Shown here piece after piece: positions 43,405 through 55,480 of a stretch of 64,000 nt of DNA (the stretch's first letter is position 1; each line of letters opens with the position of its first letter). Source of the DNA: Epiperipatus broadwayi (lineage: Eukaryota > Onychophora > Udeonychophora > Euonychophora > Peripatidae); NCBI GenBank assembly GCA_028023455.1, contig JAQFVV010000144.1:932001-996000 (forward strand). The letters are read 5' to 3'. The notes under the pieces are model-generated. The model saw only the letters and a program-made list of their open reading frames with translations. It had not been told where the DNA came from and searched no databases. The translations under genes and the position numbers were made by a program.

Positions 43405-44684
43405 TTATTATTATATTGTTATTATTAATATACTTAAGGATGCAATAAAATGTTTTTGTATTTTATCTGCAGTTAATGCTTAGGTTTTAAATAAACACTA
43501 TATAACTTTCTTCAATGGAGAGTTTTGTTGTCATAATACGTTTTGATAAAACATGAGTATTTATAATTTAAGTAGATATTTATGACCCCAGTAGAAAATA
43601 TTTATTAAATGTAACAGCATAATATGATTGGTAATCTTGCCAGAGATCTTATTGTTATTATGATTACGTTTACCTAAATATTTTTTTATAAAAGTTTTAT
43701 AATTAATAAATTAATTGTTATAATATTTTTTTTATTATATGGTGGTTTGTTGTTAATTGAAAATCATCATTATCACCTCTTACAAATAAACTTGGTCACA
43801 ATTACATTTTATTTTAAGAAATAATATTTTATATATTCAATTTTCTTGATCATTTCCAGTTTAATATTAAATTTGATGAGATGAGTGGATATAATAAAAT
43901 TCCTTGGCCTTATCATATCAAGAATAGATCAGTTTAAAATTGTTGAGATTAATAATTTTTCAGAATATTAATTGTTATATTTTATTTGGAACTCTGAAAT
44001 AAGTGTTTGATCCAAACAAATGCAACTTGAGAATGAAAAATAACTTGCTAGCTTTATTAAATGTAAAACACATGAAGTTTTATTAGTTATTCATCCATTA
44101 TATACAGTTATACATTTTGTGTAAAGTTATAAGATTACCCTGATATTATATTATTAAGGTTTACTTTCAAATATCAGCCTTTTAAGCTAATTGTGCATAC
44201 GCTTTGTGAGTGTTAATAATAAATGAATACTTTCTCACCAATACAAGATATAGTATTTATGCAGAAATAAAAGGAATACTCTTATTTCTACAACTCAAAT
44301 GCTTATATATGAACAAATCTGAAGTACTACAAGTAAAGCATGAGGATGGAACCATCACTTTAAATTACTATATACGATGTCTGAATGAATGACGTGGGTG
44401 AAATTGTCTAGAATTTACTAAACGTCATACCAACTGAAATTTAATCATATGTAAATAATACCTGAGACATTTCTACATTAGTATAATTAGAATCACACAT
44501 AACTATGCAAATCAGATAGTACTTGTTTATTATTATTATTAGTAATATTGTTAAAATAAATAATTCTTTATATGTATTAAGCTTTATATATATAATGGTA
44601 AGCCCACTCAACCTACAGTCTTCCCAGACTCATATATTTTAGCATTTTAGTGTGGTCATTTTGAATAGGTTATATAATATATAT
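43405..44684. other. AT-rich stretch, nothing recognised
   Basis: No gene or clear repeat; the 60-codon frame at 44210 has no known motif. Confidence 0.45.
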
Positions 44685-46761
44685 TGTAACGATATATAAA
44701 TATGTCGTTACATTAATTTCAAATAAAAACTTAAAAGTTCGCAAATAAAAGGAAAAAAATAAACGCTAAAATTAAAATGTTTGTTAGACATATATATATA
44801 TATTCGCACAGATGCTAAACTTTAAAAATATTTTTTTCATAAACAAAAAAAAAAAGTATTTGAACGTATTTTTTTTAATAAAAAAATACAAGATTGAAAT
44901 ATAAAAATATTTTAATAAAAAAATAACGTAAGTTAAAATAAAAACAGGTATTAATTAATTCCTGTAATCTGTAAATGGAAATGATTGTTTATTAATTATC
45001 TAAAAGCTGTTTAATTAAAAAGTCAGATGAAAGGTTAGATAAGAGAAGAAAGAGATTTTAGCTTGACCAATGGAAGCAAATAAAGGCCCGGACCATAACG
45101 AAAAAACAGAACAGTGACGTTTTTGTTCATGGAATCCATAGGAGGACTATAAAAAGAAAAAATATTGAGTTCCAGTCAGTTTTTTCCAACTTGATTTTGG
45201 TGAGTCTGGCGACAAGACGCCCTTGTCGTCCTCACTCACTTATTTTAAAAATGCAAATACTGTGATACCAGAACAGAACCAGCTAATGCTACCTCCAAAA
45301 TATCAGACCGGTCTTCCAGGAAAGTCTCCGTGAGAATTGCCAACGGGAACAGGGACTCTTCTACCGTAAGCAGTAGAACTGAACAATTGTTAAAATCATA
45401 ATATTAATTAAGAACTTTAAAGATTGATGAGTAAATTTAAATTTTATAAAAAGAACTTTTCTCTGACTTATGTGCCAACTCAATTGATAATGTGTAATTT
45501 TATATATGTTTGCGTTTGATAAAAAAAATCATTTCCATTTATTATTTATTTGTATTAATATTTATTGTTTAAATTTTAATTGATGAAATTTAAGGTTGGG
45601 TATAGACGTTGCATAGATTCGTTAGCAGTTGATAATGTTGTGGTTTTCACATTCGATTAGAATATATGTCAACGATATCACTGCAAGCATCTTACGATGA
45701 ATGCTAATGGGATTTGTATATTCCCTATGCAAGTGACGTTTATCGATGATTTTGTATTTTGATCGGTTGTGTTTAATTTGGAATGTTTTTGACCGTGGAA
45801 TCTGTGCAGCTGATCTGTACTCAACATTTTAAAACAAATTTTATAAAATGCATTTGTGCGAACGTATCTAAATGTTAAATTTAAGTCGGGCGTGAATGGC
45901 TATATAGATTTGTAAAGTTATATTAGGGGAGGGTAATCTTAGGTTATTTGTGTCGTTGTTGAATTGGGTCAATGGATTGGATATATTTGTGTAATTAGTA
46001 GATGTAGTATAAGTTTCGCTACGTGCAGAATCACTGAATACACCGCACCAACCCTTTGCCTATGGATGGGATTGTAAGTCGGCAAAAAGGATCGTGGTCC
46101 CTTCCTACGGAGTTTTTATTTTATTGTTCTTCTTGCTATACAGACGTCATATTCCTGTATTGGACAAGAGTCAATGTTTTCTCTAACTATACTGTTCAGA
46201 TGTCCATGCCTGACAGTATAGTATATTTGTGCTGTTGTATTTTCATGCTACATTGAATACATAAATATATCAGATGGATTGATGCCAGTTTGACTGCGAA
46301 TTTTAGCCTAAGGTTAAATAGGGATAGAATGTTTATTTTCAAATGCAAATCTATGTAGTCTATTCATACTTGACCATCTAAATAAAATATTAAACTCAGT
46401 GAAAGTTATGTAAATGTACAATTAAAGAGTACTATAAAAATCTAAAAATGTTAAACCTATTCCTCAAATTTAGAATGATTTTATATGTGCGTAAATAAAT
46501 ATTTTTATGTGTTAATTTCTGGCAGTGGCTTTTATTCTTTTATATTTAAGATATAAAATTTATAGATTTTTATCTCTGCGTCTCCGCTGAGCTAGTGACT
46601 TGGGCTAACGATCGGAATATTTAAATAAAGTGGAATCTTAACAGTGCGTATCTGCCTACTTTATAAATTTTTCTAGGCTCAAATGCCTAGATGGCGCCCT
46701 AGTAGTTGCAGATATTGTTTTTGCGGTTGATTCGATCTTCACTTTCATTTCGATCGTTATA
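44685..46761 (+). mobile_element. 2.07-kb TG...(C)A element, probable solo LTR (copy B)
   Basis: Begins TGTAACGATATA and ends CGATCGTTATA, the last C having become T, in (TA)n flanks. It matches copy A (7729-9800) in reverse. On the plus strand, CCAATGG (45068), AAAGGCCCGGACC, GTGACGT (45115) and ACTATAAAAAG (45147) line up as a promoter. Downstream are GGTGAGT and a TCTACCGTAAGC site also kept in copy A (TCTACTGTAAGC), which could be splice donors. A 66-codon frame (46056-46256) is not conserved in copy A. A solo LTR is the best reading. Confidence 0.65.
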
Positions 46762-47610
46762 ATATATATATATAATGTTTCAGCATCATTTTTTTATGAT
46801 TATAATAGACTTTGTATATATGGTTTTAATTTGAATTATAATAATATAAAAATATTACAAATTGAAAGAAACAAAAAAAAAAAAAGGAAAATAAAGGAAG
46901 CCATGTTAATACATAAGTATAAGCAAGACTTAATAAACAGACATACAGCAAACGTAAAAATCGCAGAATTGTGGGAAGGTTAGTCTTTGAAAGTGTTAGT
47001 TGACAAAGACTACAAAGATAGTCGAAAGCACTCCTAAATGGATAAAAAAAATTTAAAGTTGTTTTTTATAAGTATTTAGGTTACTGTATTTATTAAGATT
47101 ACGTATATAACTTTGAAAAAATACAGACATCGAATAAGAATATCATTATTTATATATATAAGGAAATGCAAGTGTAGTAATTATCAGCAACATCTGTAAT
47201 AGGTATGAGAGTTTGTCATCATTTCAAACTATACTCTTCAAGCTTTCCCCCCTCTTTTTTACACACTATTATTTTATTTTCTTCATTATGATTATCTCTT
47301 GCTTTCTTTTTCTTACTTTTTTTAATTTCTACAGCCACTTCCAACATATTTTTACAATTCAACTTTTTATAAATGCATGCCTAATCTCTCTTTTTCTGCT
47401 TCTTTCTTACATGAATTTTTGCATATTTTTTCATACTGACTTTATTCTCTAATCCTATATCCGTAAAGTTCCAACATGCTTTTTTTAAATATCTTATTTA
47501 AATGGGTCATAAAGTAATCTTTATATTCTTTTAAAGGCAGTTAGTGTAACTAGGAAGCCATGTACTATGATCAAATGATATTTTATCATTGTTGGTGATA
47601 GTTTACCATA
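46762..47610. other. AT-rich stretch, nothing recognised
   Basis: The frame at 47213-47452 is Phe/Ile/Leu-rich from T-rich DNA and has no motif, so it was not called. Confidence 0.45.
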
Positions 47611-47611
47611 C

Positions 47612-47745
47612 TTTATATGGTTTAGTGCAGTGGTGGAATCCTTTCTCTGGAGTGTAAGATCTTCAATTTTTCCTTATACAGACTTCTTACGAACTTCTTA
47701 GCAATAAAGCCATATATTCATTATTATCATTGTCATTTGCCACTA
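47612..47745 (+). repeat. tRNA-like SINE (copy 2)
   Basis: TATGGTTTAGTGCAGTGGTGGAATC starts like the 35.4-kb copy and the end AGCAATAAAGCCATATATTC is shared, followed by ATT-rich sequence. The B box has decayed. Confidence 0.65.
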
Positions 47746-47829
47746 CTTCACCCCTCTCTTAATTCAATTTATTATACCATGTCAATCTTAAAATTGTGGT
47801 AAATAGATCATTACATCATTAAAATGCAG

Positions 47830-48000
47830 ATTATTGAGGGTTTCATTAAATTTTACCATGAAGTTTTAAATATTGAGTTGCTGCACCAATAAACTAACAT
47901 TGCTGATGATTATATTATATTTTTTGTTCAGTGTATTTTATTGCCTAGATATCTAATTTGATTGACTTCTAAACCAAACTTGTATACATTCATGTCATAA
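47830..48000 (-). pseudogene. LINE reverse transcriptase scrap
   Basis: The minus strand reads YKFGLEVNQIRYLGNKIH, which resembles the RT thumb strand FKYLG that follows the YADD box in many LINEs, then SSAMLVYWCSNSIFKTSW after a stop. It is short and isolated, cut at 48004 by a fold-back element. Confidence 0.35.
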
Positions 48001-48004
48001 AATG

Positions 48005-48243
48005 TTGGAATCTTTCCATCATCTATCATTAATTGTTGAATGTCTAGAAAATCTTAAACTTTATTTAAACTTTGCAAAATGCAAACAGCTGTTAGTAATA
48101 ACATACAAGATAGTAGATAAAACAGATACAGATTAGTATATTACTACTAATCTGTTTTATCTACTAACTTTTGTGTTATTCTTAACAGTTGTTTGTATTT
48201 GGAAAAGTTTAAATAAAGTCTGATAGATGATGGAAATAATCCA
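48005..48243. mobile_element. Fold-back element (MITE-like), family F1
   Basis: Left and right halves are complementary: GTTGGAATCTTTCCATCATC at the left edge against GATGATGGAAATAATCCAAC at the right. The arms meet near TACAGATTAGTATATTACTACTAATC. It shares CTGTTAGTAATAACATA with the element at 50.75-51.2 kb. No coding sequence. Confidence 0.75.
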
Positions 48244-48249
48244 ACGTAT

Positions 48250-50060
48250 CACATTTAAAATACCATCATCACAAATATTCAGTCAAACGCATTGTATACA
48301 TTCACTATATACATTTAATAAAAACTTGTTTAGCCAAGATTTTTTATTAGGAAAATGTTTTACATAATCATATAATGTCACATTTGTTCTTCGCATAGAG
48401 ATTTATATATTCGCAATTTATATATACGGTATATGGTTTTAAAAAAAATTAAGAATAAAATTTACCCGTAGAATATTTGTCAATATATTATTCTCACATA
48501 CATATTTAAATGACATTTATTTGTATCTACGTTTTGAATGCTATTTTTTTGGGAGATAAATTTATTCGGATGGAATAATAAATTGTAAATTACATATTTT
48601 ATTGCAAATGAAATGTGGGATATTTACTTTCGTATTATCACTCCGACCTGATCTCCCTATTCGAAGTTCTTTCATTCTATCCTGTCTCCCCTACATTTTA
48701 ACAACACTAGCTCTCACTTATCCTGAATTGTGACAAAAAAGAAAAAATATTTGAAATTTGTACTGCTATGCTTTTACTTACTGGCTATATTATTTGATAA
48801 AGGCAAATAAATTATTCTTCTGTTTTACACTACTGTTTTGAGAAATATGGTAGGTATTTTCACTTGTTTATAATGCAATTACTGAACGAGCATGTTGCTG
48901 CAGATGATAAAGCTTGGGGAAGATCTTTCATTTTTTAGTCTTCCTGTGTTAATTACCTCTTTTAATAGATAAAGAGATTTTTGACTTATTGTTGAACTAA
49001 TATAACGTTAGTTCACGCGTATTGTCCCCACCCCCATCGTTTAATCTATATATCAATACATATTTTAAATGAGAATTTACTTTTTTATGCGAGACATTTA
49101 AGTAATTTGATATATTTTAATTCTTTTTTATACTTGTGTGTGTGCGCATGCATGCAAAAAGCAATAGTCTGTTAAAATTACACAAGATAGAATTATTTCT
49201 TAATAATCAAAATTATTTACAATAAAAATTGTAAATATAGGTTTACTTATGTTTTTATGTTTTCGCATGTGATATTAAAGCATATTTTTATAAAATTTAA
49301 AGCCATATTAGTTTATTTTTCATTGTTTATAATTTTAATAGTTCTCTTATGTTTGATTAAAAGTAATTTATTTAAAACAGTCATCTTTAAAAAAGTATTT
49401 TTATGCAGATATTTTTTTTTAATGAAATGCTAATTATCTGGTTGTTTATTACTCTTTATCTTTTACATTTTGACAATTAAATGTAAAAAAATTTTTTTAC
49501 ATTTTTTTAATCCTATTCCATTTAAGCATGTATTTAAAAATGGTGAAACGGTAATTTACTTATTATTTTAGATTTCGAATTCTGCTGAATACATTTTCAA
49601 AGATACGGAAAAGGGAACGATTAGAAGAATAATTTCATTTTGTTGTCTAGAGTTATTATATGATTAACATATCTGCATTGAAGATAAAAGGATGTTGAAA
49701 ATATTCTTTTCCCCATCCTCATCTCAATTATTAATTTGTATAGAAAAATAGATGGTTAGAAATTTTTATTTTATGTTTCTATTATCAGTAATTGGGTTTT
49801 GTTATTATAAAATAATATAAATATGTTAATGTAGTTCGTTACAAAACATTTTATATATATTAATGTAGTTTATATTCAGTAGTTTAACAGTTAATAACTT
49901 ATAATTAAATTAAAACACTGAATATTGTATTATATTTTGTGTTGAAGAGAATGTAAGAGCAGTGCACATTATTACCGTTGAAAATCAAGATAGTGTATAT
50001 TGTTTGTTTATAATAGCGTTTGATCTAGATAGCTGGGTGTAGTAAACATACTTAACACCT
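48250..50060. other. AT-rich stretch, nothing recognised
   Basis: No coding sequence or repeat that I can support. Confidence 0.45.
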
Positions 50061-50185
50061 TGCATGGTTTGGTGCAGTAGTAGTGGCAGACTCGGGAGAG
50101 TAAGATTTCATGGATTATTTCTGTCATTTCGAATGCTTGAACTTCTTATGAGCTTTTGAGCAATAATGTCATTTGATTATTTATG
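50061..50185 (+). repeat. tRNA-like SINE (copy 3)
   Basis: TGCATGGTTTGGTGCAGTAG at the start and CTTATGAGCTTTTGAGCAAT near the end match the other copies; the tail is TTTGATTATTTATG. Confidence 0.65.
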
Positions 50186-50444
50186 TATAGCATAGTTAAT
50201 TTATTTTTAACTTAGTAAATATTATCATTGTTTTTAAAATTTGAATGAAAATCTGGGATTATCAACTTCATTATTATCATGGGAGAATATTGATATATAT
50301 CTCTTTTAATTTTTTTTATCAAACTTGATTGAAAGTTGAATTTTAGGCATGTATATATATTATAACTAACAATTTATTACTCAATATTGAATTTTAAAAA
50401 TCTCACACATTTCACTTTTCAGCAAAAAAACGTTTATTATTTAT

Positions 50445-50490
50445 TACAGTTTCGACTGTACCATGCAGTCTTCATCAGATCTTAATCTAT
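50445..50490 (-). ncRNA. Hammerhead-ribozyme-like core (copy 2)
   Basis: On the minus strand: ATTAAGATCTGATGA (CTGATGA at 50478-50472), one A, stem GACTG/CAGTC around a CATGGTA loop, then GAAACTGTAATAAA. The stem, the single A and the flanks ATTAAG-TCTGA and GAAACTGTAA are the same as in copy 1, while the loop differs. This copy is not in a palindrome. No ORF of a Penelope-like element is next to it. Confidence 0.5.
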
Positions 50491-50748
50491 TCTTTCAAAT
50501 GTCCTCCATTTTACTCTAAGTTATTACTCAATTATTATTACTCAATTATTATTGAGATATCTATTTAAGAGTTATTTAAGTATTGTTGTTTTTTTTTTTT
50601 TGTTTTTTTGAGATTTTTTTTTTTTATTCTTCAAATTTTTTGTTTACTCATTGAATAGATAGCATGGCTGTTACTTACCTGCCAAAATTCTGATAGGAAT
50701 AAAATATGTTTGAAGATTTATTATGATAAAATTTTATTTGTACTCATA

Positions 50749-51207
50749 TGTTGAACTATGTTTTTAGAGAAATTAATTAATATTTTTTCACATACATTCA
50801 ACTATTAATAGAACATGCAAGTTAGTATAGAACACATTTCCAATCTTTTTTATTCTTCAGACATTAATGGAGCCTGATCAGTGACACTCTAGTATGGGAA
50901 TTAAATTGGTGACATTTAGATTCATGAATATTGATTTAAAGTGATGCTTTAACCAACTCACTTCTGGAAAATTAGCTCTATTGCATTGCAATAACATCTT
51001 AAAGTTATTATTTGTGAATCTAAAAATCAATAACACTGGTCAAGATAGCACATCTGAAGAAGAGAATAATATCACTTGAAATATTGTTCTATACTAACAT
51101 ATGTTATTACTAACAGTTGAATATATTTAGAAAAGTGTGAGTGGTGTTTGGATTTTTTTATAAAAGTATTTAACAATTCAATTAACTAATGGAGATATTC
51201 CAACATA
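50749..51207. mobile_element. Fold-back element, family F1 (longer form)
   Basis: The left arm (50749-50870) pairs with the right arm (51055-51207), including GTTAGTATAGAACA near 50821 against TGTTCTATACTAAC near 51091, and edges GTTGAA/TTCCAAC. The centre (50871-51050) is unrelated and may be a SINE-like insert. In each arm, read on the appropriate strand, CTGAAGA is followed 12-17 bases later by GAAAT, which resembles a decayed hammerhead core. Confidence 0.65.
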
Positions 51208-51209
51208 TA

Positions 51210-52850
51210 ACTATAAGAATGCAGTATATATCAACTGTTTTGGTAGTTGTCGTAAAGTACATAGTGGCAGTTGTGAAAGAAGTTGTAATTGTTAGTGGAG
51301 GAGTGTTAGCAAGAAAGATATAGGTGTTTTCTTATTAAAGCAATTGTGTTGATTTGTTATGATGATATAAGATTTTTTAATTACAGTTAATTCTGGACTC
51401 TCATTAAACTATTATTGTTGCCAATGTTGATGTCAAGTGTTCTATTATAAAAATAGGAATTGATGAATTGGTAAAACTTACTTTTATCATTTAAGATACA
51501 AGAACTGTTCAATCTCCTTTCATGAGCTGGATTTTTGCTTATTTTAAATCTGTATAAACTGTTGTCAATTTATTTTGAACTGCTTTCTGATCTATTCTTA
51601 TCATTATTTTATTTTGTCCTATAAATTTTTCTAGAAGGTGATGTAACTGTTGTCTCCATTGCTTATGCCATTTGATGTTTTATTGGATTCATTTATTATC
51701 TTCTTTTTTGAAATTTTCCTTAACATTAATATGTAGAAATTAATAGAGTGGTTACTTATCTAATTTCTGGTTTAGTAAAAAAAAAAAAAAATTCCAAAAT
51801 GGAAGTTGAGAAATTTTATATATAAATTAATCTTATTACAGTTTGAATTATAGTCTGGCATAAGTTAAAAGAAAATAAAAATATGATTAAATTAGATTTG
51901 AATAACCAACAAAGTTATGAATATTTATGGAAAAAAACATTTCTAGGAGCATGTATTATTATATATTTATCAATCTGCTGCAATATAGATTGGTTTTACT
52001 TTATATTGCTGTGTTATATTTTATTACCTTTTTAAGTGCACCTGTGGGGTGAGTCGTAAATGAATAATTGTATTTATAAATACTTAATTTACACAAAAGT
52101 AAAACTAATTGTATATAATACACAAATTAACTAAGTAATAATTTTTTTTACAGTCATACAGTGATTGATCTCAAATTTGAAATAGAAATAGCATACCTGT
52201 AATATGATTTGTTTATTTTAATCTCTTCAAATATTGAAAGTGCTTCAATATGGTAACAGAAAAAATTCTCCAAAGATAAATATTTTGCAAAGGAAAAAAT
52301 ATGTCAATGCCAAACTAAAGGATTGGATTTATCTGTTGTAGTTTGAAATAATAATATTATTTTTAACAATACATAGAACAGTTTATTTCATAAGTTTAGG
52401 AATTTTTTCTTTGTGGAATATTTGATCTTGGAGAGTGAAGTGAATTTTTTTGTTAAAAGCATTTCTGACATTCAATTTTTGATATTATTTATATTTAACT
52501 GTTAATTTAATACTAGAGTCAAATCATTTTAAAAGTCTAATCTGTGTATACTGTATTTGAATATTTTTTAATATTGTTGCTAAAATAAATTGTTTGATAT
52601 TTCCATAGGAAAAAGGTTTTTATTATAAACTTACTTTTATGTAGATAATAGTTTCATTTGCATATGACATGCTCATATGTTTGCAATCTTTTATTATATC
52701 GTATTAAAGATAAAACACCATATGCCTTAATAAAATTGATAGAATTAAAAAAAGAATGATTAAATTTGTTTATTGAATATAATTTTTCTTAGGAACCAAA
52801 TACAGATTTAAAATATTTGTGACAGCAGAAGTAATAGAAAATTATGTCTT
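51210..52850. other. AT-rich stretch, nothing recognised
   Basis: No coding sequence or repeat that I can support. Confidence 0.45.
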
Positions 52851-52851
52851 T

Positions 52852-52950
52852 CATGATTTGGTGTACTAGTACAGTAGCAGATTCTGGAGTCCAAGGTCCA
52901 TAGATCACAGCCCAGCTCTGCCATTTCTGCTTCTCAAAAAACTTATGATT
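52852..52950 (+). repeat. tRNA-like SINE (copy 4)
   Basis: GATTTGGTGTACTAGTACAG, then GATTCTGGAGTCCAAGGTCC and CCCAGCTCTGCCATTTCTGC. It ends AAAACTTATGATTT, lacking the AATAAAGCCAT end seen in other copies. Confidence 0.55.
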
Positions 52951-52969
52951 TTAGGAAGATTTGCATTGT

Positions 52970-54640
52970 TCATTTATTTCAAATGTCTAATCCTTGGGAG
53001 ATGTGGTTTTACAATAGTGGACTCTCTAGTATTGCATCCAAAAATTTGAAGAACGTATTGATTGGTTTTATGATCCTGCCATTGGATTCTAAATTTTGTA
53101 TAGAAAATTCTTAAATGAAACTTCTCTAATGCTTCTATATTGTGCTGTTAAAATGTGCAAATCTCATTTCCATGCAATAAATTAGAGAAAATGACAGTGC
53201 TATATACAATTAACTTAGTTGAGTAGTTATTTATATGTGATGAAATACTTTACTTTTTAATTTGTTACAAGCAGCATTAATTGTTGATATATATTGCATT
53301 CGAAACATTAAGCACATTCAGTAGATCGTCTTTTGAAATAGAAAAAGTGGCACAGCCATCAGCATATTGTAAATACCAAATCCATAAAAATGAAATTTTA
53401 GTTTCAATTTTAATTTATCCAAATAAAAATTCCATTATCAAACTTGTATCACAGTTTGATCTCTGTTTCATTAAGCTACTTATAAGCAATTTGAAAGACT
53501 AATATCTTAAAAAATTAAAAATAATGTTTGAACAAGTGCACATTCTTCTTTAACATCAATTTTCATTTCATATGCCTTTAATTTTTTTTTTACCTGTAAA
53601 GTACCATAGACTTACTTGTTTGATTAATTGAGTCAAATTTCTTAATCTAAGATATAATTCATGTTTTAGGTCTTGACACTTTTTTTGCATTTTCTTAGCA
53701 ATAAAAACAATTCTATAATGTTTCTTGGTTCTCTAAAAGCACATTGAGTCTTGTAATCATTCATTTATAACTGGAAGCAATTTCTTCAACAAAGTCTTTG
53801 AAAGCATCTTTGCTGTAGTAGAAAAATGATAATTAATGTAATGTGTATTTCCTTTATTTTTAAATATTGGAACCATAGAAGCATTCTTAAAATCAAATGG
53901 CAAAATTTTGTATGGTTAAATATTCCTACACAAATTCCAATATTTTTGAAACTAGCATATTACTGCCATATTTTAAAAACTTCTACAGGTATCTTATCAG
54001 AACTTGCAGTCTTTACATTTTTACAATTATAAAGAGTTGTTCTGACTTCACTATATTGGATATCTTTGTACAAATCTAAATGACTAAATAAAATGAATAT
54101 ATTATTAAAAGTTGTCATCTCAATTCTTGTATTATTATTTAAAAGATGAAAATACTTCTTCCATCTGTTCAGAATATCATTTATCATATGAGAGTACCAT
54201 TGATGCATTTGATAGGATTGTGTTACTGTTTCTAAAGTTCATTTGTTGTTTTCAGTGCATCAAAAAAAAGATATACAATGATCATGATCAGCAAATATCT
54301 ATATCTTTGCAATCTTAATTAATCCATAATCTTAATCTTATTAGTTCTTGTATTCTTGTTTTCAAATCTTTATATTTGTTTTGAAGTTCCATATTAAATT
54401 TATTATTTTTCCAAGCAGAAAATGATATATTTCCTTTTAATGAAGTTACTAATAAAAAGATCACTATCAGAAAAACAGTCATGATTTTTCTTTTTAGTGA
54501 ATCCAAGATTATATCTATTTGAATCCATAACACACTCCTTAAGATAATTCCACACTTTAGTTATATGGCAATCTTGAATATCTAAATGAGTAATTTTAAT
54601 GTAATAGCTTTTAAAAATTATACTTCTAAAGAACAAACAT
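52970..54640 (-). pseudogene. LINE (L-B) reverse transcriptase and C-terminus, broken
   Basis: 54636-54315: HDCFSDSDLFISNFIKRK and SAWKNNKFNMELQNKYKDLK, the linker (usual form D-WF-EN then a Lys-rich helix). 54208-53960: DILNRWKKYFHLLNNNTRIE, then KTASSDKIPVEVFK, RT motif A region (GPDGIP-E). About 53370-53345: QYADGCATFS, the catalytic YADD with the second Asp changed to Gly. About 53090-53050: RIQWQDHKTNQYVLQ, the C-terminal landmark. The enzyme would be dead from the Asp loss alone. Confidence 0.8.
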
Positions 54641-55480
54641 CAATTTTTTTATGAACATGATTACAATGTTCTATTTTTTAATGCAGTTATAACATTAATC
54701 TTAGTGCATAATAATCTAATTTATCCAACAATCTGTGCTTGTAAGTGCTTGTGTAATATGAAACTTCTTGTGTTTTTGATTCCTAACTATATTTTAATTT
54801 ATAAATCCCATTGTTTTGATTGTGAACGCATTGGGATATTTTTATAATGATTTTTCTGCCTAAATGAAGTGTTTGTGATAGTCAATCCTTATGTTGTATA
54901 AAAATTCAATAACAACAAGTCATTTGAATTTACAGCACTAATATTATTATTTTCAGTCACTTTTGGCCAAAGTCTATTATTTATACCAACACATGCATAA
55001 AGTCCCCAAGAAGAAAAAAATATTATTTTAATAATATTACAGTAACAATGTTATTCAACAGGGAATAAAATCTTTCATTTTTTTTAATTCTCTGAATCTA
55101 ATGTTGGAGCTTAGGCACTAATAAAATATAAAATAGATATTGACTCCATGGTGCAAGGCAAGTTTAATGTTCCTAGCCTTTCTTTGATACAAGGAGAAAT
55201 TCTAAAAATGGAAGATACTAAATTAGATTTTACAAAAAATTCAACACCCAGTATTTTCCTTTATTGATTGATCTACTCTTTCACACTTATAGCCTTCTAC
55301 TTATTTTATCAAACTTCCTTCTCCTGGAAGTTGAGTTTCACTAAGAGCACTTATTTGCCACCACTGCTAACTTCCATTCGGGTCTTCAAGAGTTTGTATC
55401 AAGATAAACTTTACACATTCTATGTACATATATTTAGGGAAAAAAAGATTTATAACATTTTCAATATTACTACCGCCACA
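54640..55480 (-). pseudogene. LINE (L-B) endonuclease domain, broken
   Basis: Minus-strand reading in order: ISALSETQLPGEGSLI (about 55355-55305, with the catalytic Glu in SETQ), then ISPCIKERLGTLNLPC and MESISILYFISA (about 55205-55140). Further on come HACVGINNRLWPKV, LLLLNFYTT, stop, GLTITNTSFRQKNH and RSQSKQWDL. These correspond to the LSETRL, SYAPT, RLLDFC-NL-ITNTFF and HPRS-HWHLIDY landmarks of this endonuclease family. The GDFN segment is lost, about 54990-55120. Confidence 0.8.

Larger units (their letters stand above)
52970..55480 (-). mobile_element. LINE of a second family (L-B), near-complete ORF2 but heavily decayed
   Basis: On the minus strand, endonuclease, linker, RT and C-terminus follow in order over 2.5 kb. 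The phrases fit an EEP-RT LINE family widespread in invertebrates, often annotated as craniofacial development protein 2-like. Stops and frameshifts are frequent; there is no intact frame beyond about 85 codons. The 5' part above 55480 is unassigned. Confidence 0.8.

Noticed and set aside
47213-47452. 79-codon membrane-protein-like frame
   Set aside because: Phe/Leu/Ile-rich only because the DNA is T-rich; no start context, homolog or conserved motif.
53281-53502. 73-codon plus-strand frame
   Set aside because: Antisense of the LINE RT segment with YADG.
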